From NCBI GenBank assembly GCA_000969725.1, contig JXSR01S017545.1: 34,784 bases of DNA; one strand, given 5' to 3'. The stretch comes from Ophiothrix spiculata. Lineage: Eukaryota > Echinodermata > Ophiuroidea > Amphilepidida > Ophiotrichidae. The first letter of the stretch is position 1; each line of letters starts with the position of its first letter. Below the pieces are notes generated by a model. That model saw only the letters and a program-made list of their open reading frames with translations. It searched no databases and was not told the DNA's origin. Below are positions 10,291 through 21,278 of this stretch, piece after piece. Made by a program: the position numbers and the translations under genes.

Positions 10291-11725
10291 TTTATTGACA
10301 CCCACTAAAAACTGATTGATAGTTACGTCGATGGGACTTTTTTCAGGTCCCAATTGATTTGAACAGCAAACTTCTGTCATTGTCTGTTCTTTTATCACTC
10401 GTGGTTAAAACTGTATCTACCGGATGAGCAAGAATATTAATTTGCAATAGTTTGTGAAATGATGACTTACAAGGTAGTCTTCTAGTACAAAATAGTTTGT
10501 ATTGCTCGACAAATAACCACTTTCTGGTTTGAGTAGGTTTTTGAACTCTAACTCGAAGGAAAAGTGGATTAGTTTGGATGATGAGACTGGGTTGTGATTC
10601 ACGTGGAAGGAGGTAACTGTCAATCCGAATCGACAGAAACAGACTTCATGACAGATTTGCCAATTTGACACTTAGTGCCATCTAGTTTACATACATACAG
10701 GTCTCATCTTAACTTCTTCAAATCAAATTACGCTTGATAATTTATACATTTTTTACACATGTGGTTTTGACTAAGAATCTAATCCATATTTTTTGTTGGA
10801 TCAAGAATTCCCGCGCTGAAAACTCTCATGTGAATTAAGGGGATGTTGTTACGAATTTATTTCAACAAATAAAAAAGAAGATAGTTAGCTTTGAAAAAAA
10901 AGGTTTGCGAACTTGGTTAAATAAATATCTGTGCATAAGCACAACAAAGTAGGTGGGATAAATGTACTTTGGCGGCCATTTTGACTACACTATTACCTTT
11001 TGCTATAGAACATTTCTTTCAATACAATTGGTTCCAGTGGATCTTTATATCCTCATGATCATCGTTATCTTTATCTTCATGGTTACTTAACCAGATGTAG
11101 TAGCTGCATATTGTAACAAAAGATTTTACCTTTCAATTCACAATCATCTATACAAAAGCAACCTTATATTGCATGTATCATCAGAAGCATGTTTCTTCCG
11201 TTTTTAATATTTATTAAATGCATCGTTGAACGATTTGTCCATAAATCCAGTATAATGCATCATAATCATTAATGTCGTGCCACGTATAGATACAATATAC
11301 CTACAGTCACGCGGTGATGGTCAGCAAGATATACCAAATTCAAGTTAGAATTAAAGAATTATAAATGTCATAGATGCCTAATTATATATCTATTACTTAC
11401 CTAAATTGAGTCTCTGGCCAGCGTTTGCCTGATATATTAAACCGTATAAGTACAATTAATAACAGTTCAAAGTAATACACATTACGCTTACATATATCAA
11501 ATCACGGTAGTGCATTTCATTTTAACAAGTTTTCTTTTCAATAAATGTACCTCATAATAACAAGCAAGTGTTAACATGTAAACCGCCTGGAGTCAAGCGG
11601 TTGATGCTTGTTAATCTTTAAGTATTTGAAAACGACTTCATCGAATTCAAACGAGCACATTATCAGCATATTAGGTTCGGAACCACACCAGATAAAACCA
11701 CTCAATGTAATTGTATTAAACATAG

Positions 11726-11989
11726 ATGCTGCAATTTAAAGAGAGTAAGCGTATAAGTCGAGCTATAAAAGTAATTACTTATCTTGTCCATTGTGCCACC
11801 AGTATGTATATTAGAGTACCGTATGTCCACAGGGACGAGCTGCTTCTAGCAGTACAGGCGCGTCTGACAACTCTAGAAAACGAACTCATGCCGCAGGATC
11901 ATGTAAAAGTATCTTTTAATACTAGATTATTCATGGGTGAAATTGACGGATATCTGAGAATTGCCAAACACTGGGCGAGTAAAACTTGA
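11726..11989 (+). CDS. Short conserved ORF, copy B (unrecognised, doubtful gene)
   Basis: This is the 87-codon counterpart of the ORF at 2319-2594 in A. It is shorter by a 12 base in-frame difference (the extra TGCCGAGCCCGA in A). It keeps the internal TATAAAAG and the same stop. Three of four substitutions relative to A alter residues. No family is recognised, and conservation is no better than in the neighbouring non-coding DNA. Confidence 0.15.
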   Translation: MLQFKESKRISRAIKVITYLVHCATSMYIRVPYVHRDELLLAVQARLTTLENELMPQDHVKVSFNTRLFMGEIDGYLRIAKHWASKT

Positions 11990-12068
11990 CTTAGGCAATG
12001 AATCAGGTGAATGTGATGAGGTGAATGCGCGATGTAGTAGAGTTTAGACGGATAATTGCGACGACGTC

Positions 12069-12306
12069 TTTTTGATCAAAAAGGATCAAATTGATCTGAT
12101 AAAGTATCAAATATGAGCTTACCCTTTTCCGGATCAAATTTGATCCAAATTCTCCTCAAATTTGATCCTTTTCGGATCAAACACACTCTTTTTTCATCCA
12201 AAAAGGATCAAATTTGAGGAGAATTTGGATAAAAATTGATCCGGAAAAGGGTAAGGTCATATTTGATACTTTATCGGATCAATTTGATCCTTTCTTTTTA
12301 AGAGTG
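12069..12306. mobile_element. Foldback (long inverted-repeat) element in copy B
   Basis: The left arm (about 12078-12172) and right arm (about 12201-12299) are nearly perfect reverse complements of about 95-99 bp, separated by under 30 bp. Each arm repeats GGATCAAATTTGATCC-type motifs, so the arms contain palindromes of their own. The right end reads ACACTCTTAAAAAG on the reverse strand. The same ACACTCTT also appears in the loop, but the left end lacks it, so the left terminus seems eroded. At this position B also lacks about 0.85 kb that A and C keep, so the deletion probably removed the element's left terminus. It is non-coding and its family is undetermined. Confidence 0.8.
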
Positions 12307-12382
12307 TAGTTAGTTGTAAAGTAATAAGATCTGCTACTTTGGAGTGGCTTTGGATGATCAACGACTTCTTGAGAGTAGGTGC

Positions 12383-13292
12383 TACACTGAAAACTTTAAC
12401 TAGTCAAGCAGCTGCTTGACTAACTTTAAACTAGTCAGGCAGGTTAGTCCAGCTTGCCTGATTAGTTTGACGTTGGTCAAGCCAGACTTGACTAGCTTTA
12501 AACTAGTCAAGCCTGCTTGACTAGCTTGTAAACTAGTCAAGCCCACTTGACTAACGTGCAAAACCTTGCTTGACGAGTTTGCCAGACTGAGAGCTTGACT
12601 AGCTTGACAGTACAAAAGAGCTTGACCAACTTCAAGTTGGTCAAGCTGGCTTGACTAGCTTAAGTTAGTCAGGCTGAGCACGGTCATTGATGGCAACATG
12701 GTGGACAGCACAGACATGTAAAACATCGTGCCGTTGTTTGACCTCATAAATATCCCTATTATGTACTGATGTATCGTGAATCATAACATTTGATTATATG
12801 CAGCTCACGGACTATTTTGGTCATATGTCACTCTTAAACCTCTCTCAACATTATTGACGAATTAGCTATATACATCGTGGATTAAGCTTAAAAGCTTGTT
12901 ATCGTACATGCATGTGCACTGGCGTGCTCGACTAGCTTGCCTGACTAACGTTGCCTAGTCCCGCTTGACTAACGTATCGTTAGTCATGTCTGCTTGACTA
13001 ACATTAAGTTAGTCAAGATGTGTACCGTCTGGACTAACTTAAAACTAGTCAGTAACTAGTCAAGCGACTAGCTTAAACTAGTCCAGCTTGCTGGACTAAC
13101 GTCAAGCTGGTCAACAGACTAACTTAAAACTAGTCAAGCAAGTAAAATGAGACTAGTCCAGCATGCTGGACTAGGCTAAGTTAATCATCCTTGTTAGTCC
13201 AGCAATACAGACTAACTTAAAGCTAGTCTAGATGTGTACCGTCTGGACTAGCTTAAAGTTAGTCACACTGACCAGTTTAGGTTTTCAGTGTA
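12383..13292. mobile_element. 910 bp inverted-repeat transposon packed with palindromic subrepeats
   Basis: The element is flanked by the perfect duplication TAGGTGC (12376-12382 and 13293-13299). It begins TACACTGAAAAC and ends in the exact complement GTTTTCAGTGTA, and the inverted repeat continues imperfectly for about 24 bp. Both flanking arms (about 12395-12675 and 12920-13280) are arrays of CTAGTCAAGC / GCTTGACTAG pairs. Examples are a perfect 22 bp palindrome at 12401-12422 and a 14 bp stem around AACTTCAAGTT near 12619-12647. A 21 bp direct repeat ending in CCGTCTGGACTA occurs twice in the right array. The middle (about 12676-12919) is not repetitive. No transposase is present, so it is non-autonomous. 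A 7 bp duplication is near the 8 bp usual for hAT and P elements, but I do not assign a superfamily. Confidence 0.85.
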
Positions 13293-14348
13293 TAGGTGCA
13301 TCTAGATGTTATTTTTCTCATCTTATCCAATAAGAATGATTTCCAATTTTTATGGAAAAGGCTTTACTGATTAATTAACCGCTAGGATATGATCTTTTGA
13401 TGGTATTTGCTCAATACCTCCTTGGTTTTTTTTTCATTCCACCTGTTATTTCACTTTTGCACAAATACAAAATCGTAAATATTGACGGTTAATTTGAATT
13501 ATTTTATTACACTTATTAATATGATAATGTGTGAACACACCTGAATCTGACATGTTAATACAATAATATAACTTAAATATTATAATATAAGAAATAAAAG
13601 TTTGAATTTTACTCTGGAAATTGTCTCCTGTGAAAGATTCAGTGACACGATGGTAAAACTTTGCTCCCTACAAGTTTCTACTGTATCTGTACGATATCAT
13701 TATTTTTTGTCTCCTAAGAAATAAAGTCAGCATATTTAATAAACACTGGCTTTGAGTCATTAGCAATACATTTTTAAGAATATGTACTTTTAACATTCAG
13801 TGGCGGTATAGAGTACACTAACTTCCTCTTTCGTGCCTCCTGATAGACGCAATGGAATAAACACAATAGCTCTAAGGCAGAGCTATCTACCTATCAGAAC
13901 TCTATCAGGACCAATAAAACGCAGTTTGTAAATTACGGTGGTGGCAAATCGACAGAAAGTTAAACTCATTAAAGAGCTAATCGTGTTGATTTTGTTGTAG
14001 GCTGGGAAACTGGAATGTGCTGTAAAAATTTTCAAACACGTTTCTTGAGGAAATAATATGAATCCCTTGCGTCAAATAGACCCGTTGGAAAGCACAATTA
14101 TTATAAATTGACGCTAATGCTTTGCTATAACATTAATGGTGTTTTATCTCATATACAGTTGTAATCTAAAGATAAAGAGTTAAGAGTCAGGATGGTTTGT
14201 GTGAGTATTTGTAAAAATAGAGAATCCAATTTAACGCACGAGGAGTCACTCGTTAAAATGATGCTCATTGTGGACACTAAAATTGGTGTGGCATAAAAAT
14301 AAAATAGAAATAGGTTTATGATGTTCAAAAATATATGCTCAGTTTTAT

Positions 14349-14510
14349 CAAATCAATATTTTGAGTCGGTTGCGTAGTTTTTACGACTAAATCAAATCTT
14401 CACCGCAATACGTCGCCTCCTTAGTCTCTACACACAAAGTTACCATTAGTCATATACAATTTTCTTGGCGTAAACTGACTGATTGGCTCGTTCGTGGTCT
14501 CTATCGATTG
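14349..14510 (+). repeat. Left member of the direct repeat around the assembly gap
   Basis: These 162 bp recur at 14731-14892 with only a few differences (for example TTTT/TTT, ACTAAATC/ACAAAAATC, ATACAATT/ATATAATT). A (near 4600-4766) and C (near 29440-29590) have the stretch only once. Confidence 0.9.
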
Positions 14511-14730
14511 NNNNNNNNNNNNNNNNNNNNNNNNNNNNNNNNNNNNNNNNNNNNNNNNNNNNNNNNNNNNNNNNNNNNNNNNNNNNNNNNNNNNNNNNNN
14601 NNNNNNNNNNNNNNNNNNNNNNNNNNNNNNNNNNNNNNNNNNNNNNNNNNNNNNNNNNNNNNNNNNNNNNNNNNNNNNNNNNNNNNNNNNNNNNNNNNNN
14701 NNNNNNNNNNNNNNNNNNNNNNNNNNNNNN
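14511..14730. other. Assembly gap (220 N)
   Basis: An unbroken run of 220 undetermined bases, flanked by a 162 bp direct repeat. The gap length is probably nominal. Overlapping contig ends explain the duplicated flanks better than missing sequence does. Confidence 0.97.
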
Positions 14731-14892
14731 CAAATCAATATTTGAGTCGGTTGCGTAGTTTTTACGACAAAAATCAAATCTTCACCGCAATACGTCGCCT
14801 CCTTAGTCTCTACACACAAAGTTACCATTAGTCATATATAATTTTCTTGGCGTAAACTGACTGATTGGCTCGTTCGTGGTCTCTATCGATTG
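14731..14892 (+). repeat. Right member of the direct repeat around the assembly gap
   Basis: This is a near-identical second copy of 14349-14510. Right of it the sequence continues collinearly with A and C (GGTGGTGAAAATATCTCC), as expected if both flanks are the same genomic stretch placed twice. Confidence 0.9.
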
Positions 14893-17710
14893 GTGGTGAA
14901 AATATCTCCTCAAAAAATGCAAAACCCGACAGGCTCGGGTCAGACTTTTCGTTTTCGTTTCAGTTTGTACGTGTCCCATGCCCATTTAAAAATTATGCTA
15001 CTTGCAAAAAGGCATATGTCCCGAAAAGCTTCAATAATGTTGTAACAAAAAACACAAACAAAAATGTCATCATATTAAATAATTTTTTCAAATATCATTA
15101 GGATTATCTTCTAAGGGAATGTCTTTTCAGACTTTAAGCATGCAATCAGCAAAAGACGTAGCTGATACGCCAAATTATTTATCCAACACAGTTAAGAGTA
15201 AACAAGCCTGTTGTTTTTATTGTTTGTAAACACGTGATTTTTACATCACGTATAGCCTATCTATTAATGTATAATGTTTAGATGCTCTGATTCAAAGTCA
15301 GCACTTGATGCGTTAAACAAAAAACACCACAAAAAGATCATATCCTTAAGCTTATGTAATCAGTAATACTAACTTGAATGAAATTTGAATCCATCGTTAT
15401 TGGATGAGAGCAAACTAACTAAACTCCCTCTAGCAATACACAAATTCTCAAGAAATTGCTCATCATCCAGAGTCGTTCCCGGGTGTAAGATCTTATTTCT
15501 TTAATACAAACTAAAACACCAATATGAGCAACGAGAATAATAAGGGGAGTATGTACTAAGAATTGAGAGACAAGTTGCAGTTGTTAAGGCTGCAATATAA
15601 TACAATCTGTTTAAGGGTGTCGAATACATGAAAATGACGTAAAAAGTAAATCATTTTTATCGCATATCTTCTATTCCACGTTTTCCATAGTAATTTTCTC
15701 CAGTTTTGCAGACTAGCGTACCATATGCTCGGGTCTTTGTTGAAACCAAACAAACGCCATCATGAGATATGAGTTAATATTGCAGATTTTCTCATTTGCT
15801 ACCATACAGAGGGAGTTAACTTTCTAAACGTGTTAAAATCAACACATGGATATAATTTAACCGATAGGTAAACCAAAGGTAACATTATTTTGTCAAAAAA
15901 TACCTTTTTGAAAAATGTACCGATAAAGCAACAATTGTTCAAATTTTGGAGGGGATTTGATAATTCTTGGAGGTCAAACTGCAACCGTCTTGTCTGTTCG
16001 TTTGTATATTCACCTTTCCCCGTCTCCGGTTCTAATTACAACGAAAAATTACGCGTCATCAAAAGCGTGATTAAATTTGTTCTATGTAAAACAAAGATTA
16101 TTGTTCCATTTATTGCTTCCAATTTTGCAATGCAATCCAAATTGTGTTAATTGTCATTCTGAAAATAGGTTCCGTAAACCGAGTGGCGAAAATGTATTTT
16201 ACCGCCTGACATAGGTAATTGTTTGCTGCTAATCTTACAAGAAACGAAGAGTTGAAATAACAATGTTAACACATTTTACACTGAATATTCTTCCAGGAGT
16301 ACCCCGAGGTTTGTAAACCGATATATATTTGTACTGAATGTCTTTATGTGATTGTTTCAGTATATATCATCATGTACAACAAATGCAATTTGAAGAATAA
16401 TACATTGATACTTGCCAATCAATCATTTACGATTCCAGTCTACTTGAGATTATACTGCTAAAGGGTGTAACATCTCATTCGGTTTAATCTAAAGAAAAAT
16501 GGGAAAACTCTGTTCAAATAAAAGCAGTTGACATGCTCTGTAAGCATAGGCACACTAAGCTTAGTGCTGAAAACATTTTTTTTTTCTTTTCGTATGAGCT
16601 GACTTTTACTTATTTTTTAAAGTTAATAAATAATCATTATTAAGAAAATCTATCAAGAATTTTGACTAACTCTAAATTCAAGTTTGTGAATCATGTTATT
16701 TTCAGTCTGGATTAGAATTTATTTTTCAAATACATAAGAAGGGTGTTGCCAGTGTGTAAATACTTATTTCCATCCAACAATTTAATACGATATTGAAAGA
16801 AAAGCCCAACTCCACTAAAAGTTTTTTGAGTTATAAACAAATTACTATATTTTAATAGTATTTGCTCAGCCAAGTTCAATAAAGCAATTTGGGGAACAGA
16901 TGTGTTGATATTATTTACGTTTACATGGCAATACTGTATAGGGAACATTTCAAAAGATGAAGTTGGGCTTGAAATAACATGACAGAATAGTTGCGAATGT
17001 TTTGGATTTAACTTAAGTTCGCACAAATTGTAGACTTTGGTCCTTCTCACAATGATGTATTTAATTGCACAATATAATAAAATAAAATACTTCCATGATT
17101 ACTATCATGTCAAGATCTTCCCATTCAACGTGGGAAGACGTGGATTCCGTTGGGGTTTTGTATCGTCAGCATCATCTTTATCTTCATTTTTTATTTGTGA
17201 AACCGGATGTATTAGCTGCATACTGTGCAAAAGATTTTAATTCTTTCATTAAAAATAATCATCGAAAGACAGTCATATCTGATTATCATCAAAGCTGTAT
17301 TCTTGCTATTTTCATATTTATCAAAAATGACATGAGATATTTGAATGAGAGAATGATAAATACAAAATAAAATAACTTTCAGATAAGTTGTCATCTCGAT
17401 AGTTTTCGCTTGGAACTTGAATCTCAAGTAACAAAGATGCTTTATGAAACAAATCTTTCAGTTCCATGTCATGCAGAAGATGTCCTACCCCGACATTTAG
17501 GCAGAGCTTGTGCATTGGAATCAGCTTTAAATTAAAAGTAGGGAAAGATAATAGCAATTGCACTTTAAGGTGGTATTAAAGGCAAAATAAAGATCGAGAT
17601 CAAAATAAGCCTGTTGCAGAGAGCTAAGCACCAAAAATCTGAATTCCGAAACTTGAGTCAAATCGAACAAACGGTTTCTGATATATTGCTGTTTAAAGTT
17701 TCAAAAGTTA

Positions 17711-18104
17711 TTCTATTGTTTTTGCCAATATATTGATGAAGTTAATGATAAAAATTGCAAAATGTGCTTATAAATATTACTTTTTGCCAATATTTTACCA
17801 CAATTTTATGAATAAACCTTTATACTACTTTTACCTTTAAGAATTTCACCCTCAAGCTTTGCAAATGTACTTCTTTGACATAAAGATTAGCTTTTTGTAT
17901 AAATTAATTATGCAAATATGCAAATTAGATGGGCGGGTAAATTATATGTAAATGTTTTTGGCCATAGAAACACATTGGCCAAGTTTCATGACCAAATTAT
18001 GTAAAATACTGATATTGATAAAATTTTGGCAAATATGAATATATATGAGCACATTGCCAATGTTGCTCATTTACTTTATCAATATATTGTCAAAAACGAT
18101 AGAA
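17711..18104. mobile_element. TA-flanked MITE in copy B
   Basis: Terminal inverted repeats of about 36 bp are of the form TTCTATYGTTTTTGCCAATA plus TATTGATRAAGTTAAT, with TA immediately outside both ends (17709-17710 and 18105-18106). A TA target is the hallmark of Tc1/mariner-type elements, and no transposase is present. Inside, fragments of the terminal motif (GCCAATATTT, TTGGCAAAT) recur several times. The same element is in C, so it was inserted before those copies separated. A retains only an internal scrap (about 7920-7965). Confidence 0.78.
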
Positions 18105-18960
18105 TACAAATAAACTAAAAACATGCATATCTTGACGACCGTACGTCAGATTTTCTTTTTGCTCAGCACGTTGAGCTTCACTTGTTCAATCTAATCAAAC
18201 GATTCTAATAAAATTCAGTTTCTATTTTCCAGAAAAATCCTATTGAAAGGGTATAACTAAAATATTTTAAATCTTATCCGTGATGACCACAAGCAAAAAG
18301 ATTTAGACCTTTCAATCAAGTCATCTAACAATAGAATAAACAATAAAAATGTGATGTTTTCTCAACTAATATTAAAGAGGAAAAAACACAACACGTTTTT
18401 TAAACAATTAAAAATATTTTCTAAAGCACCTTTATCAGACTTCTGAATATTGGCCCATGTTATTTTTTTCAGTCGTTTTAAGGTTACCGTTTCTTTAGAC
18501 AAGATCATCTGACCCCTTTACAAGACATAATAAGAGGCCACTTATAACACTAACATCCAACGGTCTGCTGTCCACTTAACGTACTCATCTGACCAGTGTT
18601 GATTAAGCTGGCCAATGATGACCAAGAAACAACCACTCCGTAGCTTTATGAACTGAGAGGTGAGTGATGGGAGATTTCATTTCATTTCTTTAATTGACTT
18701 ATTACATTCAGGATATTACAGATTTCATTAGCGACTTAAGATATCTTGATGACATGTCAAACTGCTAAATGACGTATTAATATTTCGTGTTCTCTTTAGC
18801 TGTTTCAACAGATGCGGCTATAATTATATATAGGAAGATAATTAAACATAGGTCTATGATTTGAGTCTAAGGATACTGGTCATTGCTGCTCTGGGCTACG
18901 TAAGGAGCTACAGTGTCTAAAGGAGCTCATATCACATTTGTATATATTTCGTTATCATCA

Positions 18961-20343
18961 ATATATAATAGGATTATAACACTACGAATTTCTGTCCAAG
19001 TTTATAGGATAAGCGCGTATAAACATTACTTTGGTCTTTCAAAAGTGTAATTTATTATTCAGTATTATTAGCCAATTTGCAAATTCACAATCCTAAACTC
19101 AAAATTGGATTCAAGATGCACAAAAACATTAAAAACAACTTGAAAGCTAACCTAAATTTATATTTAATGCGAGTTGAAACACTGTTGAGGAATTCAGATG
19201 TCTAAGTGGTTTAATTACCTGGATTTGAAATTAAATAGCAACCGTGTGGGAGAGCATAGGATAAAGAATCATGGTGCATGGTGGGGCGACTTCAGATACA
19301 TCCCGTGCTAATAAAAAGTAATACAGCGATGTATGTTAAACAATTGACAGGATTAATCAAACAAGTACAGAATGATGGAAAGGCATTTGTTTTAATCAAA
19401 TTAAACGCTGAACAAGTCACTCGAATTGATTATGGTTTCATCGAGTTTTATTGCAACCGCGATGAATGATTCTGATATATCTGTCGTGCGTGGAGATTAG
19501 CACATGGGTAGACAAATAAAGTTTCCTCCAAGTGTGCGGGGAATCTTTAAATTATTAATGGTACTCTATATTCGACGATCAAACCTACATTCAAACGGGT
19601 TGATGGTTAATCCGTATTAAGTGATACTGACATACTGTGATATGATTAGACTTTATTTCATTTTCTGCACGCCGCAATCGGATTCGCGCCTTTCTATTCT
19701 TAATTTCCTATAGGATTTGATAGATGCTGAAAGGTATACTAAATCTCCGATACAAATTGCTTGCAACACTTGCGCTTAGCATTGTCAGTATCACTGCATC
19801 CTTTTGTGGGGCTGCAGAGACTGTTTTGATTGGGAGAATGGGTGTTCTATTGCGTTTCATTTTTACAAATATTGATTTGATGTTTCCATGGCCTGAGGGT
19901 AGGATTTTCATCAAATAAACCAATTTGGCATACTTACAAAGTTTTGTTCCAGCCATCACTTCGGTTAGTGTTTGTTCATTGAAAAATATTGTTGAAAGCA
20001 ATCATTGGATAAGGTTTTATATCGGACACGGGAAATAAAGCAAAACTGTAAACAAATTGTATATGTTACATTGTTTTATAGCGTTCTAAATACCTACCGT
20101 CGTCGTCGTCGTTGTTGTTGTTGTTGCTCCTTTTGTTGTTGTATTAAAATGATCAGCATATGCAGCATATGCAAGATAATGTATACATCTTGTTGTTGTT
20201 GATGTATAAAAACAATAAGCATGCAAGATAATGTATACATCCTTGTTAAACACCACAGCAAAATCTTATAAACTCTACTTAAAATTGTTTTACCTGCAAA
20301 GAAGAATATTTTGTCGATGTTGTTTCCCATAAGGTATAACTAC
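18961..20343. other. Spacer between copies B and C, first part: no recognised gene
   Basis: This DNA is unlike the tandem unit and has no counterpart between A and B. It contains a 63-codon plus-strand ORF (19278-19469) and overlapping open frames on both strands at about 19708-20001. I recognise no domain in any of them. A consensus-like donor (GTAAGT) lies on the reverse strand inside the last region. A coding exon is possible but unsupported. Confidence 0.4.
20098..20200. repeat. Trinucleotide repeat with duplicated flank
   Basis: A CGT run passes into a GTT run (about 20098-20126), with further GTT blocks at about 20134-20141 and 20190-20200. The 19-mer GCAAGATAATGTATACATC follows at 20171-20189 and again at 20223-20241, next to the GTT blocks. 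This is consistent with slippage and a short tandem duplication. Confidence 0.85.
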
Positions 20344-20347
20344 TTAA

Positions 20348-20696
20348 AGGTGCAATTCATGATTTTGATGTGTCCTCTTTTCTAGCTAAATGTAAAGAAG
20401 AGTACAAAATAAATATATACTTGAAATTTCAATTGATTCCGACCGTTTGATACCAAGTTACAAGCTTTTCAGCATTTTGAAAATCCCCATAGGCTACTGT
20501 GTTGTAATTATTGTCGGGGCCCCGACAATAATTAGAAAATGACACATTTTCTCACTTTTCTCAAAAATGCAAGCACATATGAAAGAATGGTTTGGGGATC
20601 GTATCATATTCCAGTTGTGGATTCTTATAAGCTAAAAAAAAATCTAATTTGATAGACGTGACCTTGAGAGTGAAAAGTGGATCATGAATTGTCCCT
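20348..20696. mobile_element. TTAA-flanked MITE with a perfect central palindrome
   Basis: TTAA lies at 20344-20347 and 20697-20700. The ends are inverted: AGGTGCAATTCATGAT on the left, AGGGACAATTCATGAT as the complement of the right end. A perfect 30 bp palindrome, TAATTATTGTCGGGG plus its complement, sits at 20505-20534. Its centre falls within about 3 bp of the midpoint of the element. TTAA targets are known for piggyBac and Kolobok superfamilies, and no transposase is present. The ORF beginning at 20684 starts inside the right terminal repeat and is incidental. Confidence 0.82.
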
Positions 20697-20700
20697 TTAA

Positions 20701-21040
20701 CCCATCTTTTTCCGTTTGCCGGATGCGTTCTTCAATACCTCTTTGCAAACACCTCTTTCCAGAGCAATACTATGAAGGTACCATTGTGGTGAACGCTTTT
20801 AGAACAGACAAGATCACGAAGGGTCAAAGAACGCTTTGGTTAAAACTAATGCACTTTTTATACACTTTAAACAGAACTCTTTGCTTTACAAGGGTAGCTT
20901 TGCAGTTGGTGACTTTCTCATATTTGTGTCAAAATATTCCTATGATTTTGTAAAGAATTTTGAATGTACACGTTCAAAATATCAATTTTTGAACACCTGA
21001 GATGCCTAACGCTCGTAATCAAATTCAAATGTTTGAACAC
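20701..21040. other. Unassigned stretch beside the MITE
   Basis: One plus-strand frame is open from inside the MITE end to 20953 (FNPSFSVCRMRSS at its start). I recognise no domain and do not call a gene. Short repeats of TTTGAACAC occur at about 20987 and 21033. Confidence 0.3.
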
Positions 21041-21278
21041 GTGTCCGTTGTTAAAGTATAAAAAATGTCAAGTATTAGTCAAACTCGGCAAAATTTGTTG
21101 TGATTGTCTTCAGTGCCCCCAAAAGGAGCATTCACACAGAAGACATGACTCCCGAACCATGGAGCAAAGTTTCTTGCCTAAAGAAACAAGGAGAACATGA
21201 TTCAAATGGGCTCGATCAAACCAGGCACCCTCGCATTATGAGTCCCGTTATCTAACCACTCGGCTATGCTCCCCCAAC
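21041..21278 (-). mobile_element. tRNA-derived SINE candidate
   Basis: On the reverse strand a tRNA-like head starts near 21276: GGGGGAGCATAGCCGAGTGG, then TTAGATAACGGGACTC, giving a good A box. A B-box-like GGTTTGATCGAGCC follows at 21209-21222. After it comes a stretch with TTTAGGCAAGAAACTTTGCTCC (about 21146-21172). From memory, this resembles the conserved central domains (Ceph/Nin/V type) shared by many animal SINEs. The 3' end is not clearly marked. The B box carries about 3 extra bases, so this copy is probably inactive. It could also be a tRNA pseudogene with a chance tail. Confidence 0.6.

Larger units (their letters stand above)
9198..18960 (+). repeat. Tandem segmental duplication, copy B
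   Basis: Copy B is collinear with A and C. It starts at the block GACTCGCTATCCA, shared with C near 23498, and ends near the GTTATCA that also ends A. Private features are the TTAA element 9656-9888, a replaced segment at about 9990-10290, the foldback element 12069-12306 standing where about 0.85 kb of A (2690-3540) is missing, the 910 bp palindromic-array element 12383-13292, a 457 bp deletion starting at a palindrome (join near 15860), and the assembly gap. No recognisable gene is present. Confidence 0.92.

Noticed and set aside
12400-12615. 71-codon reverse ORF with repeated QAGLTSLK-type segments
   Set aside because: It is the translation of the palindromic array inside the 910 bp element, so the periodicity comes from the DNA repeat and not from a protein repeat.
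12383-13292. CRISPR-like array
   Set aside because: The repeats vary, are palindromic, lack uniform spacers and sit between transposon termini in an animal genome.
14421-14831. Several ORFs spanning the N run
   Set aside because: They are open only because N cannot contain a stop. The gap itself is probably an overlap artefact.
17037-17563. Overlapping ORFs in copy B near the second duplicated core
   Set aside because: The frames overlap on both strands, and A and C have indels that change them. Only the short shared core is worth noting.
19708-20001. 97-codon reverse ORF with an opposite 64-codon frame
   Set aside because: I kept it only as part of the spacer description. It is open on both strands, has no recognised domain, and there is no second copy in the window to test conservation.
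20005-20330. Arg/Cys-rich and Gln-rich frames
   Set aside because: They are direct translations of the CGT/GTT trinucleotide repeat.
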